From assembly GCA_021820675.1 (NCBI GenBank), contig JAKADI010000142.1, positions 1-5,781 of the forward strand: DNA of 5,781 nucleotides, in the 5' to 3' direction. This stretch comes from Bacillota bacterium. GTDB taxonomy: Bacteria > Bacillota > Sulfobacillia > Sulfobacillales > Sulfobacillaceae. The notes beneath the pieces are model-generated. The model saw nothing but the letters and a program-made list of their open reading frames with translations, was not told where the DNA came from and searched no databases. This document shows positions 1 to 5,781 of the stretch, one piece after another; the stretch's first letter is position 1; each line of letters begins with the position of its first letter. The position numbers and the translations under genes are program-made.

Positions 1-463
1 GAGTCCCTGTGACATCCAGGGTGAAAATCGGGTCAACCGACCGTGAAAATGACAGTTGGACGGGTCCTCGCACCTGTCCCGCATTGGCGCCCGTACTCAT
101 AACCGCACCGAAAGTGCGCACGTCATAAAACGTTTGGCACATCCACGCACGGGCTTGATTAACCCGCCTTTTGGAATTCCCTTTAGTTTCCGCTCCACCG
201 TCTCCCGTTTCTTCGTGTGCACGAAGAATTTTGGTGTTCAGGTTGGTCGCATGCTCTACGAAGATCGCGTAGGGAGGCTGGTTCCCGCGCGCAAATTGGA
301 CATAGTTTCTCACGCGGCGCTTGATGGCCACGTCGGACACTAGCCCATGGAGATTTTCGGGATCTATCCGTGGCAGGTTGGCGGCGTCCGGGTCGCCGTT
401 GGGGTTGCCGTTCTCCACCTCAAACACATAAAGGAAATCATAACGGTTCTTGATCGGCTCCAT
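1..463 (-). CDS. cas7c: Type I-C Cascade backbone protein Cas7c (Csd2), N-terminal part, cut by window edge
   Basis: Cas7c is the repeated backbone subunit of type I-C Cascade; about seven copies coat the spacer part of the crRNA. The 154 codons visible here were translated by hand from the minus strand and are open to base 1, so the 3' half of the gene lies outside the window. The N-terminus carries the family signature: [20 protein letters not shown] (residues 8-27), NLPR (29-32), and [16 protein letters not shown] (40-55). [20 protein letters not shown] follows at 122-141. These are the usual Csd2 blocks for RNA and backbone contacts. The ATG lies 2 bp after the cas8c stop. A good Shine-Dalgarno, AAGGAG at 475-480, sits 11 nt upstream inside the end of cas8c, so the two are translationally coupled. 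No frameshift is seen. Confidence 0.95.
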   Translation of the reverse strand, partial: MEPIKNRYDFLYVFEVENGNPNGDPDAANLPRIDPENLHGLVSDVAIKRRVRNYVQFARGNQPPYAIFVEHATNLNTKILRAHEETGDGGAETKGNSKRRVNQARAWMCQTFYDVRTFGAVMSTGANAGQVRGPVQLSFSRSVDPIFTLDVTGT

Positions 464-465
464 CC

Positions 466-843
466 TTATTTTGTCTCCTTTCCGTCTGATCGACTGCTAC
501 GAAAGTGCGCGATTTGATGGTAATATCCCAGTGCAAATAGCGCTTGTTGTTCGAATGTCAAGGTCCGAGGGATGTTCGTCATTCGGTTCATGATCTCTGT
601 AATTTGATTTCTATACCACTGGCGAAGGGCATCTGAGCTCAGACGCGTGAGATAATGTTCCGATAGTCCAAAAAGACGAGCAAAGACCATCACTGGCGCC
701 ACGCTCGCAGCGGTATAAAAACGACTCGATAGGCCTCCTCGGGCGCTTAGGTTCTCAGCAGACTGAAGATTTCCGAAAACCGCCAATAGCCGACCTAACT
801 GATAGGCTGCCTCAGGCCTGTCCGGATTGAGTGCACTGTCCAT
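466..843 (-). CDS. cas11c: Cas11c small subunit, translated from an internal start in cas8c
   Basis: In type I-C systems the small Cascade subunit is made by internal initiation near the 3' end of cas8c; this is family knowledge. Here Met455 of Cas8c (ATG at 841-843) would give a 125-residue, mostly helical protein in the same frame. That length agrees with the roughly 120-125 residues known for Cas11c, and the protein begins just ahead of [16 protein letters not shown], the conserved start region of the small-subunit fold. GGTGA at 852-856 stands 8 nt upstream and could act as its ribosome binding site. Met406 is a possible longer alternative (174 residues) but is a poorer fit in length. Expression from this start is inferred, not shown by the sequence alone. 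Confidence 0.7.
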   Translation of the reverse strand: MDSALNPDRPEAAYQLGRLLAVFGNLQSAENLSARGGLSSRFYTAASVAPVMVFARLFGLSEHYLTRLSSDALRQWYRNQITEIMNRMTNIPRTLTFEQQALFALGYYHQIAHFRSSRSDGKETK

Positions 844-2205
844 CTCGTGTTTCACCAGCCCTTTCTTTCTAACGAGAAAAATTTTGAGAAGCGCCACGGC
901 ACCCTCAGTTGGAAGGCTTGCACGAACGATATCGTGACGAATCCGTTGCAAAGCCGCCTGTGCCACCGCTAAGGGAATGGCCCGGTTCATAACCGCAGCT
1001 TCCCATAGATTCCGAACCTGAGACGGTGGGAGCTCACGCTCCTCGACTGCTAACTGACGTAATAGGGAATAAAATGGAGTTCGTTTCGGTGGACCTCCAT
1101 CAAGGCGTACGAGGCCGAGATCACTAAACCATTGAATGACGTTGTTTTTGAGTTCCTCGTAGGCGCCTTCGTACCATGCACGAACCATGACGCGCGCTTG
1201 CGCCGCCGATAAGAGCATAAGATAGTAGCGATTGCCAGAGGGAGCCGCTATGCCCAAGGTTTCTTCCGGTTTAGCATTGAACGCTTTTAGCGTCCGCTCC
1301 GCTTCGGACAACGCTTGCCTCTCCTGGCCTTCCGAGGGCGGAGTACCTAAAAATGCGAGGGGATCGTTTTCTTGCGGCACCGGCTCCTTGTACCAATACA
1401 CCACGCGCATGCCTGCCAATTTCAGTCCTTTACCTATGAGGTCATTCAGCGCACTTTTGTAAGCGCCCGCGACAGACTCAAGCATCGGTGCGTTGGCACC
1501 TTGCTGCAGACCGTAGGACGCGAACGCATCCTTGTCGAAGCTGACCAATACGCTACCCATGGAACTGCCTCCAACCGACGCAAGGCCGGTAATTTTAGGA
1601 TGGGTTGGGGCGATCGTGCCAAACTCTCCCGTAACCAAACACTGACCGGAAGTTAAGTTAGCACCGGCAGGCCGGATTTGGCTGCGAAAGCTCTCCCACC
1701 ATCCGTGCCATTCATTGCTCTCGACAAGGAACCGGCCATCACACCGCACGGTAACCCGATCTGTGGCCTTGGCTCGCTGACTCTTGAGATCGGCACGGAT
1801 CCGTTCCAGTGTCGCTGGATCGCTGAGGCATCGTTCCCAAGCATCAAGGTCTGGCACGCCAACCTTTGCCTGCGCTAGCATACCCACGAAGAATTGATGC
1901 TTCGCGGCATTTTTCGCGGCATCCCTCCCACTATCGTCCAACCACTGGGCGACGACGGCTGCCGTCTCGATGAGAAAATGGCACCGAGTTTGTCCCCCTG
2001 CTACCAACTCCGATTGCTCAAGATGTGGAGCCACCGGAAATGTCACGCCTGCGTTCCCGCGTAGTGTCGGGTCGCCCAGCACCGTAATACCTAGGTATTG
2101 ACCCGAATTTGTAATATCCACAGCCCATTTTACCGCCTTTGGAGCATAACCTGACCGGGTGACCAGCCCATGTGAATATGTGTAGTCGACTAGCTCGCGA
2201 ATCAC
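466..2205 (-). CDS. cas8c: Type I-C Cascade large subunit Cas8c (Csd1)
   Basis: Cas8c is the large subunit of type I-C Cascade; it reads the PAM, opens the target DNA and helps recruit Cas3. The protein is 579 residues, within the usual length for Csd1. Family blocks visible include the N-terminal [33 protein letters not shown] (residues 189-207), a serine/glycine-rich stretch followed by [15 protein letters not shown] (218-232), and [19 protein letters not shown] (238-256). The C-terminal helical part, from about residue 455, corresponds to the small subunit Cas11c and contains [16 protein letters not shown] (466-481). The start is GTG, overlapping the cas5c stop in a GTGA junction. GGGGGG at 2215-2220 lies 9 nt upstream and serves as Shine-Dalgarno. 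The gene is cotranscribed with cas5c and cas7c. No broken frame is seen. Confidence 0.95.
   Translation of the reverse strand: MIRELVDYTYSHGLVTRSGYAPKAVKWAVDITNSGQYLGITVLGDPTLRGNAGVTFPVAPHLEQSELVAGGQTRCHFLIETAAVVAQWLDDSGRDAAKNAAKHQFFVGMLAQAKVGVPDLDAWERCLSDPATLERIRADLKSQRAKATDRVTVRCDGRFLVESNEWHGWWESFRSQIRPAGANLTSGQCLVTGEFGTIAPTHPKITGLASVGGSSMGSVLVSFDKDAFASYGLQQGANAPMLESVAGAYKSALNDLIGKGLKLAGMRVVYWYKEPVPQENDPLAFLGTPPSEGQERQALSEAERTLKAFNAKPEETLGIAAPSGNRYYLMLLSAAQARVMVRAWYEGAYEELKNNVIQWFSDLGLVRLDGGPPKRTPFYSLLRQLAVEERELPPSQVRNLWEAAVMNRAIPLAVAQAALQRIRHDIVRASLPTEGAVALLKIFLVRKKGLVKHEMDSALNPDRPEAAYQLGRLLAVFGNLQSAENLSARGGLSSRFYTAASVAPVMVFARLFGLSEHYLTRLSSDALRQWYRNQITEIMNRMTNIPRTLTFEQQALFALGYYHQIAHFRSSRSDGKETK
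852..856 (-). promoter_or_regulatory. Candidate internal ribosome binding site for cas11c
   Basis: On the minus strand this reads GGTGA, part of the anti-16S consensus GGAGGTGA. It is 8 nt ahead of the in-frame ATG at 841-843 inside cas8c. The match is short, and the placement is what makes it credible. Confidence 0.4.
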
Positions 2206-2903
2206 GAGGTGGTTCCCCCCATGGTAGAATAATGCGGTACTTCAATCACGCCGGATCGAACGACACACCGAAATGTCTGGATTTTTGGCTTGCTATGAGA
2301 GGTCCCGGGGGTTTCACGAGAAAACACATCGTATAGCATCCGTCCCCAATCTGCGTCGAGCGAAATAGGCGGAGGTATCTCACCTTCATCGGCCCATTTA
2401 AAATAAACGGGGAACTCCCGGCAACCAAAATAGGGCTGATAGGCACATTGGCCGCGTGTGGCGCGCCGCTTAAATTGTGCATTGTATTTCGGTAGTTGAT
2501 CCGTATATTCTGACCACGGTTCAATATGCGCAAATACACGGTAGTGGGGATTTTGCAGAGCCATAGTCTGACGCTGGGTCCGCCCTTTTTGGTCTGTACC
2601 GACAAGCTCCTTGTCCCCGTCTGCCCACTGTGGTTCAATTTCCAGATTTCCGGACATCCATTGGCGAATGGTTCGTTCGCTAGGAGCCTTATCCTTGACT
2701 TCATTGCGTCTTAGCCCAATCCATTTGGGCTCCTTTAGGATCGCAATGCGATCGACAACCCACCGAAACTGCGGCTTCCAATAGACGGCCTCGAAAATGC
2801 CGCGCGCCGCAGACGGGGTGATAACCGGATAGGAGAAACGTTCTATTTTGAGTTCCGGCCTCGAAAAACAGGCAAAATCACCCCACAGTTCCAAGCCACA
2901 CAT
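2202..2903 (-). CDS. cas5c: Type I-C Cas5c (Cas5d), crRNA-processing endoribonuclease and Cascade subunit
   Basis: In type I-C, Cas5c replaces Cas6: it cuts pre-crRNA at the base of the repeat stem, leaving an 11-nt 5' handle, and stays bound to that handle in Cascade. From the ATG at 2903 the protein is 233 residues. Family blocks are LELWGDFACFSRPELKIERF (residues 4-23), YPVITPSAARGIFEAVYWKP (25-44), FRWVVDRI (46-53), PYFGCREFPVYFKW (157-170), and a C-terminal GVIEVP (218-223). Tyr41 in AVYWKP aligns with catalytic Tyr46 of the Bacillus halodurans enzyme. I could not place the Lys/His partners with confidence (segment LQNPHYRVFAH, 116-126). A GTG at 2915 would add four residues, but the Shine-Dalgarno overlaps it and points to the ATG. 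The stop overlaps the cas8c start by 4 bp. Confidence 0.94.
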   Translation of the reverse strand: MCGLELWGDFACFSRPELKIERFSYPVITPSAARGIFEAVYWKPQFRWVVDRIAILKEPKWIGLRRNEVKDKAPSERTIRQWMSGNLEIEPQWADGDKELVGTDQKGRTQRQTMALQNPHYRVFAHIEPWSEYTDQLPKYNAQFKRRATRGQCAYQPYFGCREFPVYFKWADEGEIPPPISLDADWGRMLYDVFSRETPGTSHSKPKIQTFRCVVRSGVIEVPHYSTMGGTTS

Positions 2904-2906
2904 TTC

Positions 2907-2917
2907 GATCACCACCT
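2907..2917 (-). promoter_or_regulatory. Ribosome binding site that sets the cas5c start
   Basis: The minus strand reads AGGTGGTGATC, which matches the 16S-complementary AGGAGGTGATC at all but one base. Its AGGTGG core is 8 nt ahead of the ATG at 2901-2903. The longer GTG start at 2915 lies inside this element, so the ATG is the likelier start. The site directly abuts the guide-matching stretch at 2918-2935, so anything bound there would sit beside it. Confidence 0.75.
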
Positions 2918-2935
2918 AGCTTTTTTAATTAACTC
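2918..2935 (-). promoter_or_regulatory. Protospacer-like target in the cas5c leader, matching the adjacent pseudo-spacer
   Basis: The minus strand reads GAGTTAATTAAAAAAGCT here. The stretch right after the CRISPR-handle-like sequence, at 3017 down to 3000, reads GAGTTTATTTAAAAAGCT. They agree at 16 of 18 positions, with differences only at positions 6 and 10 from the handle side. Similarity does not continue into the handle, so it begins exactly where a spacer would. The site covers about +1 to +18 of the transcript predicted from the cas5c promoter and ends at the Shine-Dalgarno. The three bases 5' of it on the same strand are GTA, not the TTC expected as a type I-C PAM. Confidence 0.5.
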
Positions 2936-2940
2936 TACTA

Positions 2941-2954
2941 CGATGCTAACATCG
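2941..2954. repeat. Short inverted repeat over the -10 box of the cas5c promoter
   Basis: CGATG-CTAA-CATCG has 5-bp perfect arms around a 4-base centre, and the centre holds most of the -10 hexamer. It could be an operator half-site pair, but the arms are short and chance cannot be excluded. Confidence 0.25.
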
Positions 2955-2971
2955 CGTGAACTGCCTGTCAA
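2943..2971 (-). promoter_or_regulatory. Sigma-70 promoter for cas5c-cas8c-cas7c
   Basis: On the minus strand a perfect -35 TTGACA (2966-2971) is followed by a 17-bp spacer and a -10 TAGCAT (2943-2948). A TG one base upstream of the -10 makes it an extended -10. The predicted start is near 2935-2936, giving a leader of about 33 nt before the cas5c ATG. It lies just downstream of the hairpin at 2981-3001, so cas5c-cas8c-cas7c can be transcribed independently of cas3. Confidence 0.75.
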
Positions 2972-2976
2972 TAGGG

Positions 2977-3007
2977 AAAACTCTCGCAATCGTTGCGAGA
3001 GCTTTTT
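2977..3007 (-). terminator. Bidirectional-type hairpin terminator between cas3 and cas5c
   Basis: CTCTCGCAA (2981-2989) and TTGCGAGAG (2993-3001) form a perfect 9-bp stem with a 3-nt loop. On the minus strand the stem is preceded by AAAAAG and followed by TTTTCCC; on the plus strand it is followed by CTTTTTAAA. It can therefore act in either direction, though the minus-strand T run is only four long and termination there may be partial. It stands after cas3 and the pseudo-spacer and 6 bp before the -35 of the cas5c promoter. Confidence 0.6.
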
Positions 3008-3017
3008 AAATAAACTC

Positions 3018-3040
3018 GTTTCAATCCCCGGCATCGCCGC
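3018..3040 (-). repeat. Solitary degenerate type I-C CRISPR repeat (3' half with handle)
   Basis: The minus strand reads GGGATTGAAAC at 3018-3028, equal at 10 of 11 positions to the TGGATTGAAAC handle typical of type I-C repeats. Just 5' of it CGGC-GAT-GCCG forms a 4-bp stem with a 3-nt loop, in the position of the repeat hairpin that Cas5c recognises. The rest of a 32-nt repeat is not recognisable. The orientation is the same as the cas genes. There is no second copy in the window, so this is not an array. Confidence 0.55.
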
Positions 3041-3046
3041 AAACAC

Positions 3047-3075
3047 ATGTTACGGCCTCGCCGTCAAGCAAGCAA
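3047..3075 (-). promoter_or_regulatory. Weak candidate promoter for the CreR-like RNA
   Basis: TTGCTT (3070-3075), a 17-bp spacer, and TAACAT (3047-3052) on the minus strand match the sigma-70 hexamers at 3/6 and 4/6, including the most conserved bases. It spans the cas3 stop codon. Its predicted start, near 3040, would fall at the first base of the repeat-like stem. The positional fit is suggestive; the hexamers alone are weak. Confidence 0.25.
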
Positions 3076-5289
3076 TAGACCCCATTCCTCGGGCACACGG
3101 AGGCCGAAGAGGCTGGTGTAGTGATCGGGATTGAGATATATCCACCAACCACTTCCCCTGCCGTCGTGTGACGCAACTGCTTCCAGATACGTCCATGCAG
3201 CTGAAGACTGTGGTGGTCGATACATTCCGACCGACAGCATCTGCGCCTCGCGAGCCCAGGTCCGCGTGATTCCATGGTGACGCGCCTCTGATGCCAGTGA
3301 CTCGTATAGTCCCATTTCCGCAGTATATGGTACCAGTACCTGCATAGTCTCTTGGTTGATGAGCTTGTAATTGTGAGCGACCTTAGCAAAATCGGTTGAC
3401 TGGATCGCCTCGATGAGGTCCGAATAGGTCTCGTGGGGCCGAGTGGTCGAATATAGGCGCTCCCAGTACTTGTGGTAAGTCTCAGGCGCGTTTAGATCAA
3501 GCTGCCCTGCTCGCCATAGCGCTTTGGCAATGCTGGCCGCCTGTTGGTAGGGCCCCGGAGGATACGCATCCTCCTCAGGCTGGAACACGATAACATCGCC
3601 CTTGTTGGGTAAAAGACCTGCCCGATTGCATCGTCCTGCGGCCTGGGCTAGAGAATCAACTGGTCCCCATGCTCTGTACAGGACGGGAAAATCCAGGTCG
3701 ACCCCCGCTTCGACACACTGGGTCGCCACGACTCGCGTTGGAAGTGCTTTGTTCAGACGGCTTCGAATGTTTTCGAGCACCTTAGCCCGATGCGCTGGAC
3801 ACATGTTGGTTGACAAATGAAAGAGAGGCGTACCGCCATCTGTTCCGAGCACCTCCGCTAATGCGATTGCATGGCGCTTTAAGTTCACAATGATCAAAAA
3901 CGAGCTTCGGTTGCTGAGCTCCAACGCTAATTGCTCCCATGACTGAGGCTGACCGCGAAATTGCCATTTTACACGTGCAACGGAAGCAGGGGGAGATGGC
4001 AATACCTCTTGAGGTTTATAGCGGGCTTGCGTTATCAGTTGCAAACCCGGTTCCAAGGCTTGAAACGCCGGCTGAGTAGCGGTTCCTACTAGCACCGTCG
4101 CTCGGTATTGGGTGCCTAACGCGGCTAAAGACGCCACGGTCGGAACCACGACGGGAAGCGGTAAAGTCTGAATTTCGTCCAGTATGACCACGCTGTCTGC
4201 AAGTCGGTGAAGTTTGCGGGCCTTGCCGGGCCGTTCCGTGAACAGTGATTCGAACAATTGAACCGTCGTCGTGATAACAATAGGTGCATCCCAGTTATCA
4301 TAAGCAAGCCGTCCCGAGCCTTGCAAATCAAACGCGTCTCGTTCGGCAAGACTATGATGTTCCAACACATAGTCGTTACCCATCGAACTGAACACACCTC
4401 GATATTCCTTGGCCGTTTGCTCAATGATACTAAGGTACGGCAAGGCAATAATGATTCTTCGCTTATTAAAGTGGTGTGCATGGTTCAACGCGAAGGCCAA
4501 CATCGCAAGTGTTTTTCCTGAACCTGTTGGAGCCGTTAAAGTCCACAGATCACCCGGTTTCTCGCCCGCGGCCAGAGCCGCAGACCAAACCGTGTTGCGC
4601 AATGTGCGTACTTCCTCGCTCATCTTTCCCGCGGCGGTTGCCAGATTTGATACGCGCCTTTGAACAAGTGGCAAGGCCCTTTTCGGTTGTAGATTAGATG
4701 ATGAAGCGCGAAACACTTTTTCTCCTCTAGAATCTTGGCGAAAGTGAGCTTCGGTATCGAGATAGTCCGCATCTACCATGCACGAGTAAAGAAATCTCAC
4801 ATCCATCATCAACTCGATGGCACGCTTTGGCTCGGGAGGTCTGTTTATCACCGTCCGAATTGGCGTTTCAACATTGAACCCGTCGGCAGCAAAGCGTTCG
4901 GAGATTACGTCCAATGCACCCGAAAGGGTCCGCCCCGATCCGTCATCGGATTGCCCATCGCCAACGGCTTGCAACAGCCGAAAAAACCGGGGCGAATATT
5001 GTGGTAGTCCAATGTGGTGGCCGTATACTGCCAGTGCCGCCGCGAGGGCATGAGCGTTCATAGCCCTGTACGCACCAATAGACCAATGGTCAACGTGAGC
5101 GGCATGCCCCTCAAGCCTCTGTTGAAAGCGATCTCCATATTTTCCGCAATCATGAAGCAATCCCGCCAGGGCACCCTCCTCCGCATAGCCTAAGGACTGG
5201 GCAAATTGACTGGCGAGGTCACGCACCGACGCGAGATGATCACTAATGGTTTGAGGTTTTCCTCCATGGGGTGGTGCGCTATGCGCCAA
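3064..5289 (-). CDS. cas3: Cas3 helicase-nuclease of type I-C
   Basis: Cas3 is recruited by DNA-bound Cascade, unwinds the target and degrades the single strand. The protein has 741 residues from the TTG used here, normal for I-C. The HD nuclease domain is N-terminal: His18, the HD pair in LLHDCGK (His46-Asp47), VDHWSIGA (His68), YGHHIGLP (His91-92) and VDADYLDTE (172-180). The superfamily 2 helicase follows: Walker A APTGSGKT (253-260), motif ALPYLSIIEQ, DExH-type box DEIQ (371-374), motif III GTATQP (402-407), VEAGVDLDF (526-534) and motif VI QAAGRCNRAG (549-558). All key motifs are present. The start is uncertain: the family's YxAHS motif begins one codon before this TTG. An in-frame ATC at 5305-5307 has a well-spaced G-rich Shine-Dalgarno, but no ATG or GTG exists before the in-frame TAA at 5311-5313. 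Confidence 0.94.
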   Translation of the reverse strand: MAHSAPPHGGKPQTISDHLASVRDLASQFAQSLGYAEEGALAGLLHDCGKYGDRFQQRLEGHAAHVDHWSIGAYRAMNAHALAAALAVYGHHIGLPQYSPRFFRLLQAVGDGQSDDGSGRTLSGALDVISERFAADGFNVETPIRTVINRPPEPKRAIELMMDVRFLYSCMVDADYLDTEAHFRQDSRGEKVFRASSSNLQPKRALPLVQRRVSNLATAAGKMSEEVRTLRNTVWSAALAAGEKPGDLWTLTAPTGSGKTLAMLAFALNHAHHFNKRRIIIALPYLSIIEQTAKEYRGVFSSMGNDYVLEHHSLAERDAFDLQGSGRLAYDNWDAPIVITTTVQLFESLFTERPGKARKLHRLADSVVILDEIQTLPLPVVVPTVASLAALGTQYRATVLVGTATQPAFQALEPGLQLITQARYKPQEVLPSPPASVARVKWQFRGQPQSWEQLALELSNRSSFLIIVNLKRHAIALAEVLGTDGGTPLFHLSTNMCPAHRAKVLENIRSRLNKALPTRVVATQCVEAGVDLDFPVLYRAWGPVDSLAQAAGRCNRAGLLPNKGDVIVFQPEEDAYPPGPYQQAASIAKALWRAGQLDLNAPETYHKYWERLYSTTRPHETYSDLIEAIQSTDFAKVAHNYKLINQETMQVLVPYTAEMGLYESLASEARHHGITRTWAREAQMLSVGMYRPPQSSAAWTYLEAVASHDGRGSGWWIYLNPDHYTSLFGLRVPEEWGLLLA

Positions 5290-5315
5290 ATACGTTCCGG
5301 GTCCGATACTTTATT

Positions 5316-5323
5316 CCCCCCTT
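5316..5323 (-). promoter_or_regulatory. G-rich Shine-Dalgarno-like run upstream of cas3
   Basis: The minus strand reads AAGGGGGG, ending 8 nt before an in-frame ATC codon (5305-5307) and 26 nt before the TTG at 5289. A like run (GGGGGG) precedes cas8c at a 9-nt spacing, so this genome seems to use it. The position suits initiation at or near the ATC better than at the TTG. Confidence 0.4.
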
Positions 5324-5580
5324 GACCGTTTTCCAAAATATATAATACACCAACCCAGACCTATATTCTGCACATTGACCACCGCACTCGGAATCCTCGG
5401 CGTGGATGACAGCGCATTAGCCTCGCAAAAAATGGTCAAAGAGCAAGGGGCTTGTCCGAACATCCTGCGCGACGTTTCGGTAGGCACCGCAACGCGCTGA
5501 TCTGCCAGTGCCTCGATGAAACATGTAAACACATCATGGCTTCAGGCGAAATGGACACCACAGTTAGCGACTTTGGGCAC
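5324..5580. other. Intergenic region between the oxidoreductase and cas3; likely holds the cas3 promoter
   Basis: I recognise no gene here. The 73-codon minus-strand frame ending at 5311 has no family features and no clear ribosome binding site. An AT-rich stretch around 5335-5347 contains TATTAT on the minus strand (5342-5347), which could be the cas3 -10 box, but the hexamer 17 bp upstream (CAGAAT) is a poor -35. I found no strong terminator after the oxidoreductase stop and no CRISPR repeat. Confidence 0.4.
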
Positions 5581-5781
5581 CTACAGATAAGATCCAAAAT
5601 AGGCGTTCTGGGGATAGCCCCGCTCTTCCCAGAACCCCGGTATGTCCCTACTGGAGACTTTGATGCCAACCAGCCATTTCACCGACTTATATCCATACAT
5701 GTGAGGAACCACGAGCCTAACGGGATACCCTTGCGCCACCGGAAGCGGCTGATGGTCAATACTGTCCACCATCATTGGATG
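5581..5781 (-). CDS. Molybdopterin-dependent oxidoreductase (sulfite-oxidase type), C-terminal end only
   Basis: The 66 visible codons run in from beyond the right edge and end at TAG (5581-5583). They resemble the end of the catalytic domain of sulfite-oxidase-family molybdenum enzymes: QPLPVAQGYPVRLVVPHMYG is the usual 'G-x-P-hG-x-P-hR-h-h-P' segment, followed by YKSVKWLVGIKV and then RDIPGFWEERGYP. The VKW/FWE-x-x-GY order is typical of this group. The very end (QNAYFGSYL) differs from the commoner charged tail. The substrate cannot be read from this fragment. The gene is on the same strand as cas3 but separated by about 270 bp and is functionally unrelated; it is probably the ordinary chromosomal neighbour of the locus. 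Confidence 0.75.
   Translation of the reverse strand, partial: HPMMVDSIDHQPLPVAQGYPVRLVVPHMYGYKSVKWLVGIKVSSRDIPGFWEERGYPQNAYFGSYL

Larger units (their letters stand above)
2976..3040 (-). ncRNA. CreR-like Cas-regulating RNA (degenerate mini-CRISPR) targeting the cas5c leader
   Basis: Read on the minus strand this unit consists of three parts. A small stem plus I-C repeat handle (3018-3040) is followed by a spacer-like stretch from 3017 and then a 9-bp terminator-like hairpin ending in TTTT (2977-3001). The first 18 nt of the spacer-like stretch match the cas5c leader at 2918-2935 (16/18), in the orientation that lets a crRNA pair with the template strand. Known CreR RNAs, described for other CRISPR subtypes, have this design: one degenerate repeat, a guide with short seed-side complementarity to a cas promoter, and Cascade-mediated repression without cleavage. 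It could be transcribed from the weak promoter at 3047-3075 or cut by Cas5c from the cas3 transcript. The absence of a TTC PAM is the main argument against. The ends are approximate. Confidence 0.5.

Noticed and set aside
56..343. A 95-codon plus-strand frame
   Set aside because: It is the antisense of cas7c, whose protein translation on the minus strand is clearly recognisable. The same holds for the other plus-strand frames, which lie over cas8c, cas5c and cas3.
2968..3048. A 26-codon minus-strand mini-ORF (ATG at 3046-3048, GAGG 7 nt upstream) running through the repeat-like element and hairpin, considered as a CreT-like small toxin
   Set aside because: It spans the repeat handle, guide and terminator, has no recognisable toxin features, and the guide matches the cas5c leader rather than a promoter for this frame. 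It is probably fortuitous.
2904..3063. A CRISPR array in the cas3-cas5c gap
   Set aside because: Only one degenerate repeat half is present, with no second copy at spacer distance. It is treated as a solitary pseudo-repeat.
3021..3389. A 122-codon minus-strand frame over the end of cas3
   Set aside because: It is a shifted-frame shadow of the cas3 C-terminus and does not resemble a protein family.
5322..5346. Plus-strand TTGACC and TATAAT, resembling a promoter
   Set aside because: The spacer is only 13 bp and no plus-strand gene follows, only the antisense of the upstream oxidoreductase region.
5311..5532. A 73-codon minus-strand frame upstream of cas3
   Set aside because: There are no family motifs, the composition is not protein-like, and there is no convincing ribosome binding site. 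It merely shares the cas3 frame and ends at the TAA that bounds it.

Overview
The window holds most of the effector half of a type I-C (Dvulg-type) CRISPR-Cas locus, all on the minus strand. In transcription order, from high to low coordinates, it reads: cas3 (helicase-nuclease), a 160-bp regulatory gap, cas5c, cas8c (csd1) with an internal cas11c start, and the first 154 codons of cas7c (csd2), which runs off the left edge. The reading frames look intact, so the interference machinery is probably functional. The usual downstream cas4-cas1-cas2 genes and the CRISPR array would lie left of position 1 and cannot be seen. The right edge carries the C-terminal 66 codons of an unrelated gene, a sulfite-oxidase-type molybdopterin oxidoreductase, which marks the border of the CRISPR locus.

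The host is a bacterium of moderate GC content (roughly 50-55% by eye). The gene family content does not fix the phylum. A proteobacterium would fit, but this is a guess. cas5c and cas8c overlap by 4 bp and cas8c-cas7c are 2 bp apart, so these genes are one translationally coupled unit.

The most interesting part is the cas3-cas5c gap (2904-3063). Reading along the minus strand after the cas3 stop there is: a weak promoter-like pair; a small stem followed by GGGATTGAAAC, almost the 3' handle of a type I-C CRISPR repeat; a spacer-like stretch starting exactly at the handle's end; a 9-bp terminator-like hairpin; a near-consensus sigma-70 promoter (TTGACA-N17-TAGCAT with an extended -10); and then the start of the cas5c leader. 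The first 18 nt of the spacer-like stretch match 16 of 18 nt of that leader, beginning at about the +1 site. The mismatches are at guide positions 6 and 10, and position 6 is one that Cascade flips out and does not read. This is the layout of a CreR-type Cas-regulating RNA: a degenerate mini-CRISPR whose guide directs the organism's own Cascade to the promoter of its own Cascade genes. The caveat is that the flanking trinucleotide is GTA, not the usual I-C PAM TTC.

The model is that cas3 is transcribed from its own upstream region. The terminator hairpin then limits read-through, and cas5c-cas8c/cas11c-cas7c is driven by the internal promoter. Cascade loaded with the pseudo-crRNA would bind over the start of that transcript and the adjacent Shine-Dalgarno, giving negative feedback that is relieved when real crRNAs compete for Cascade.
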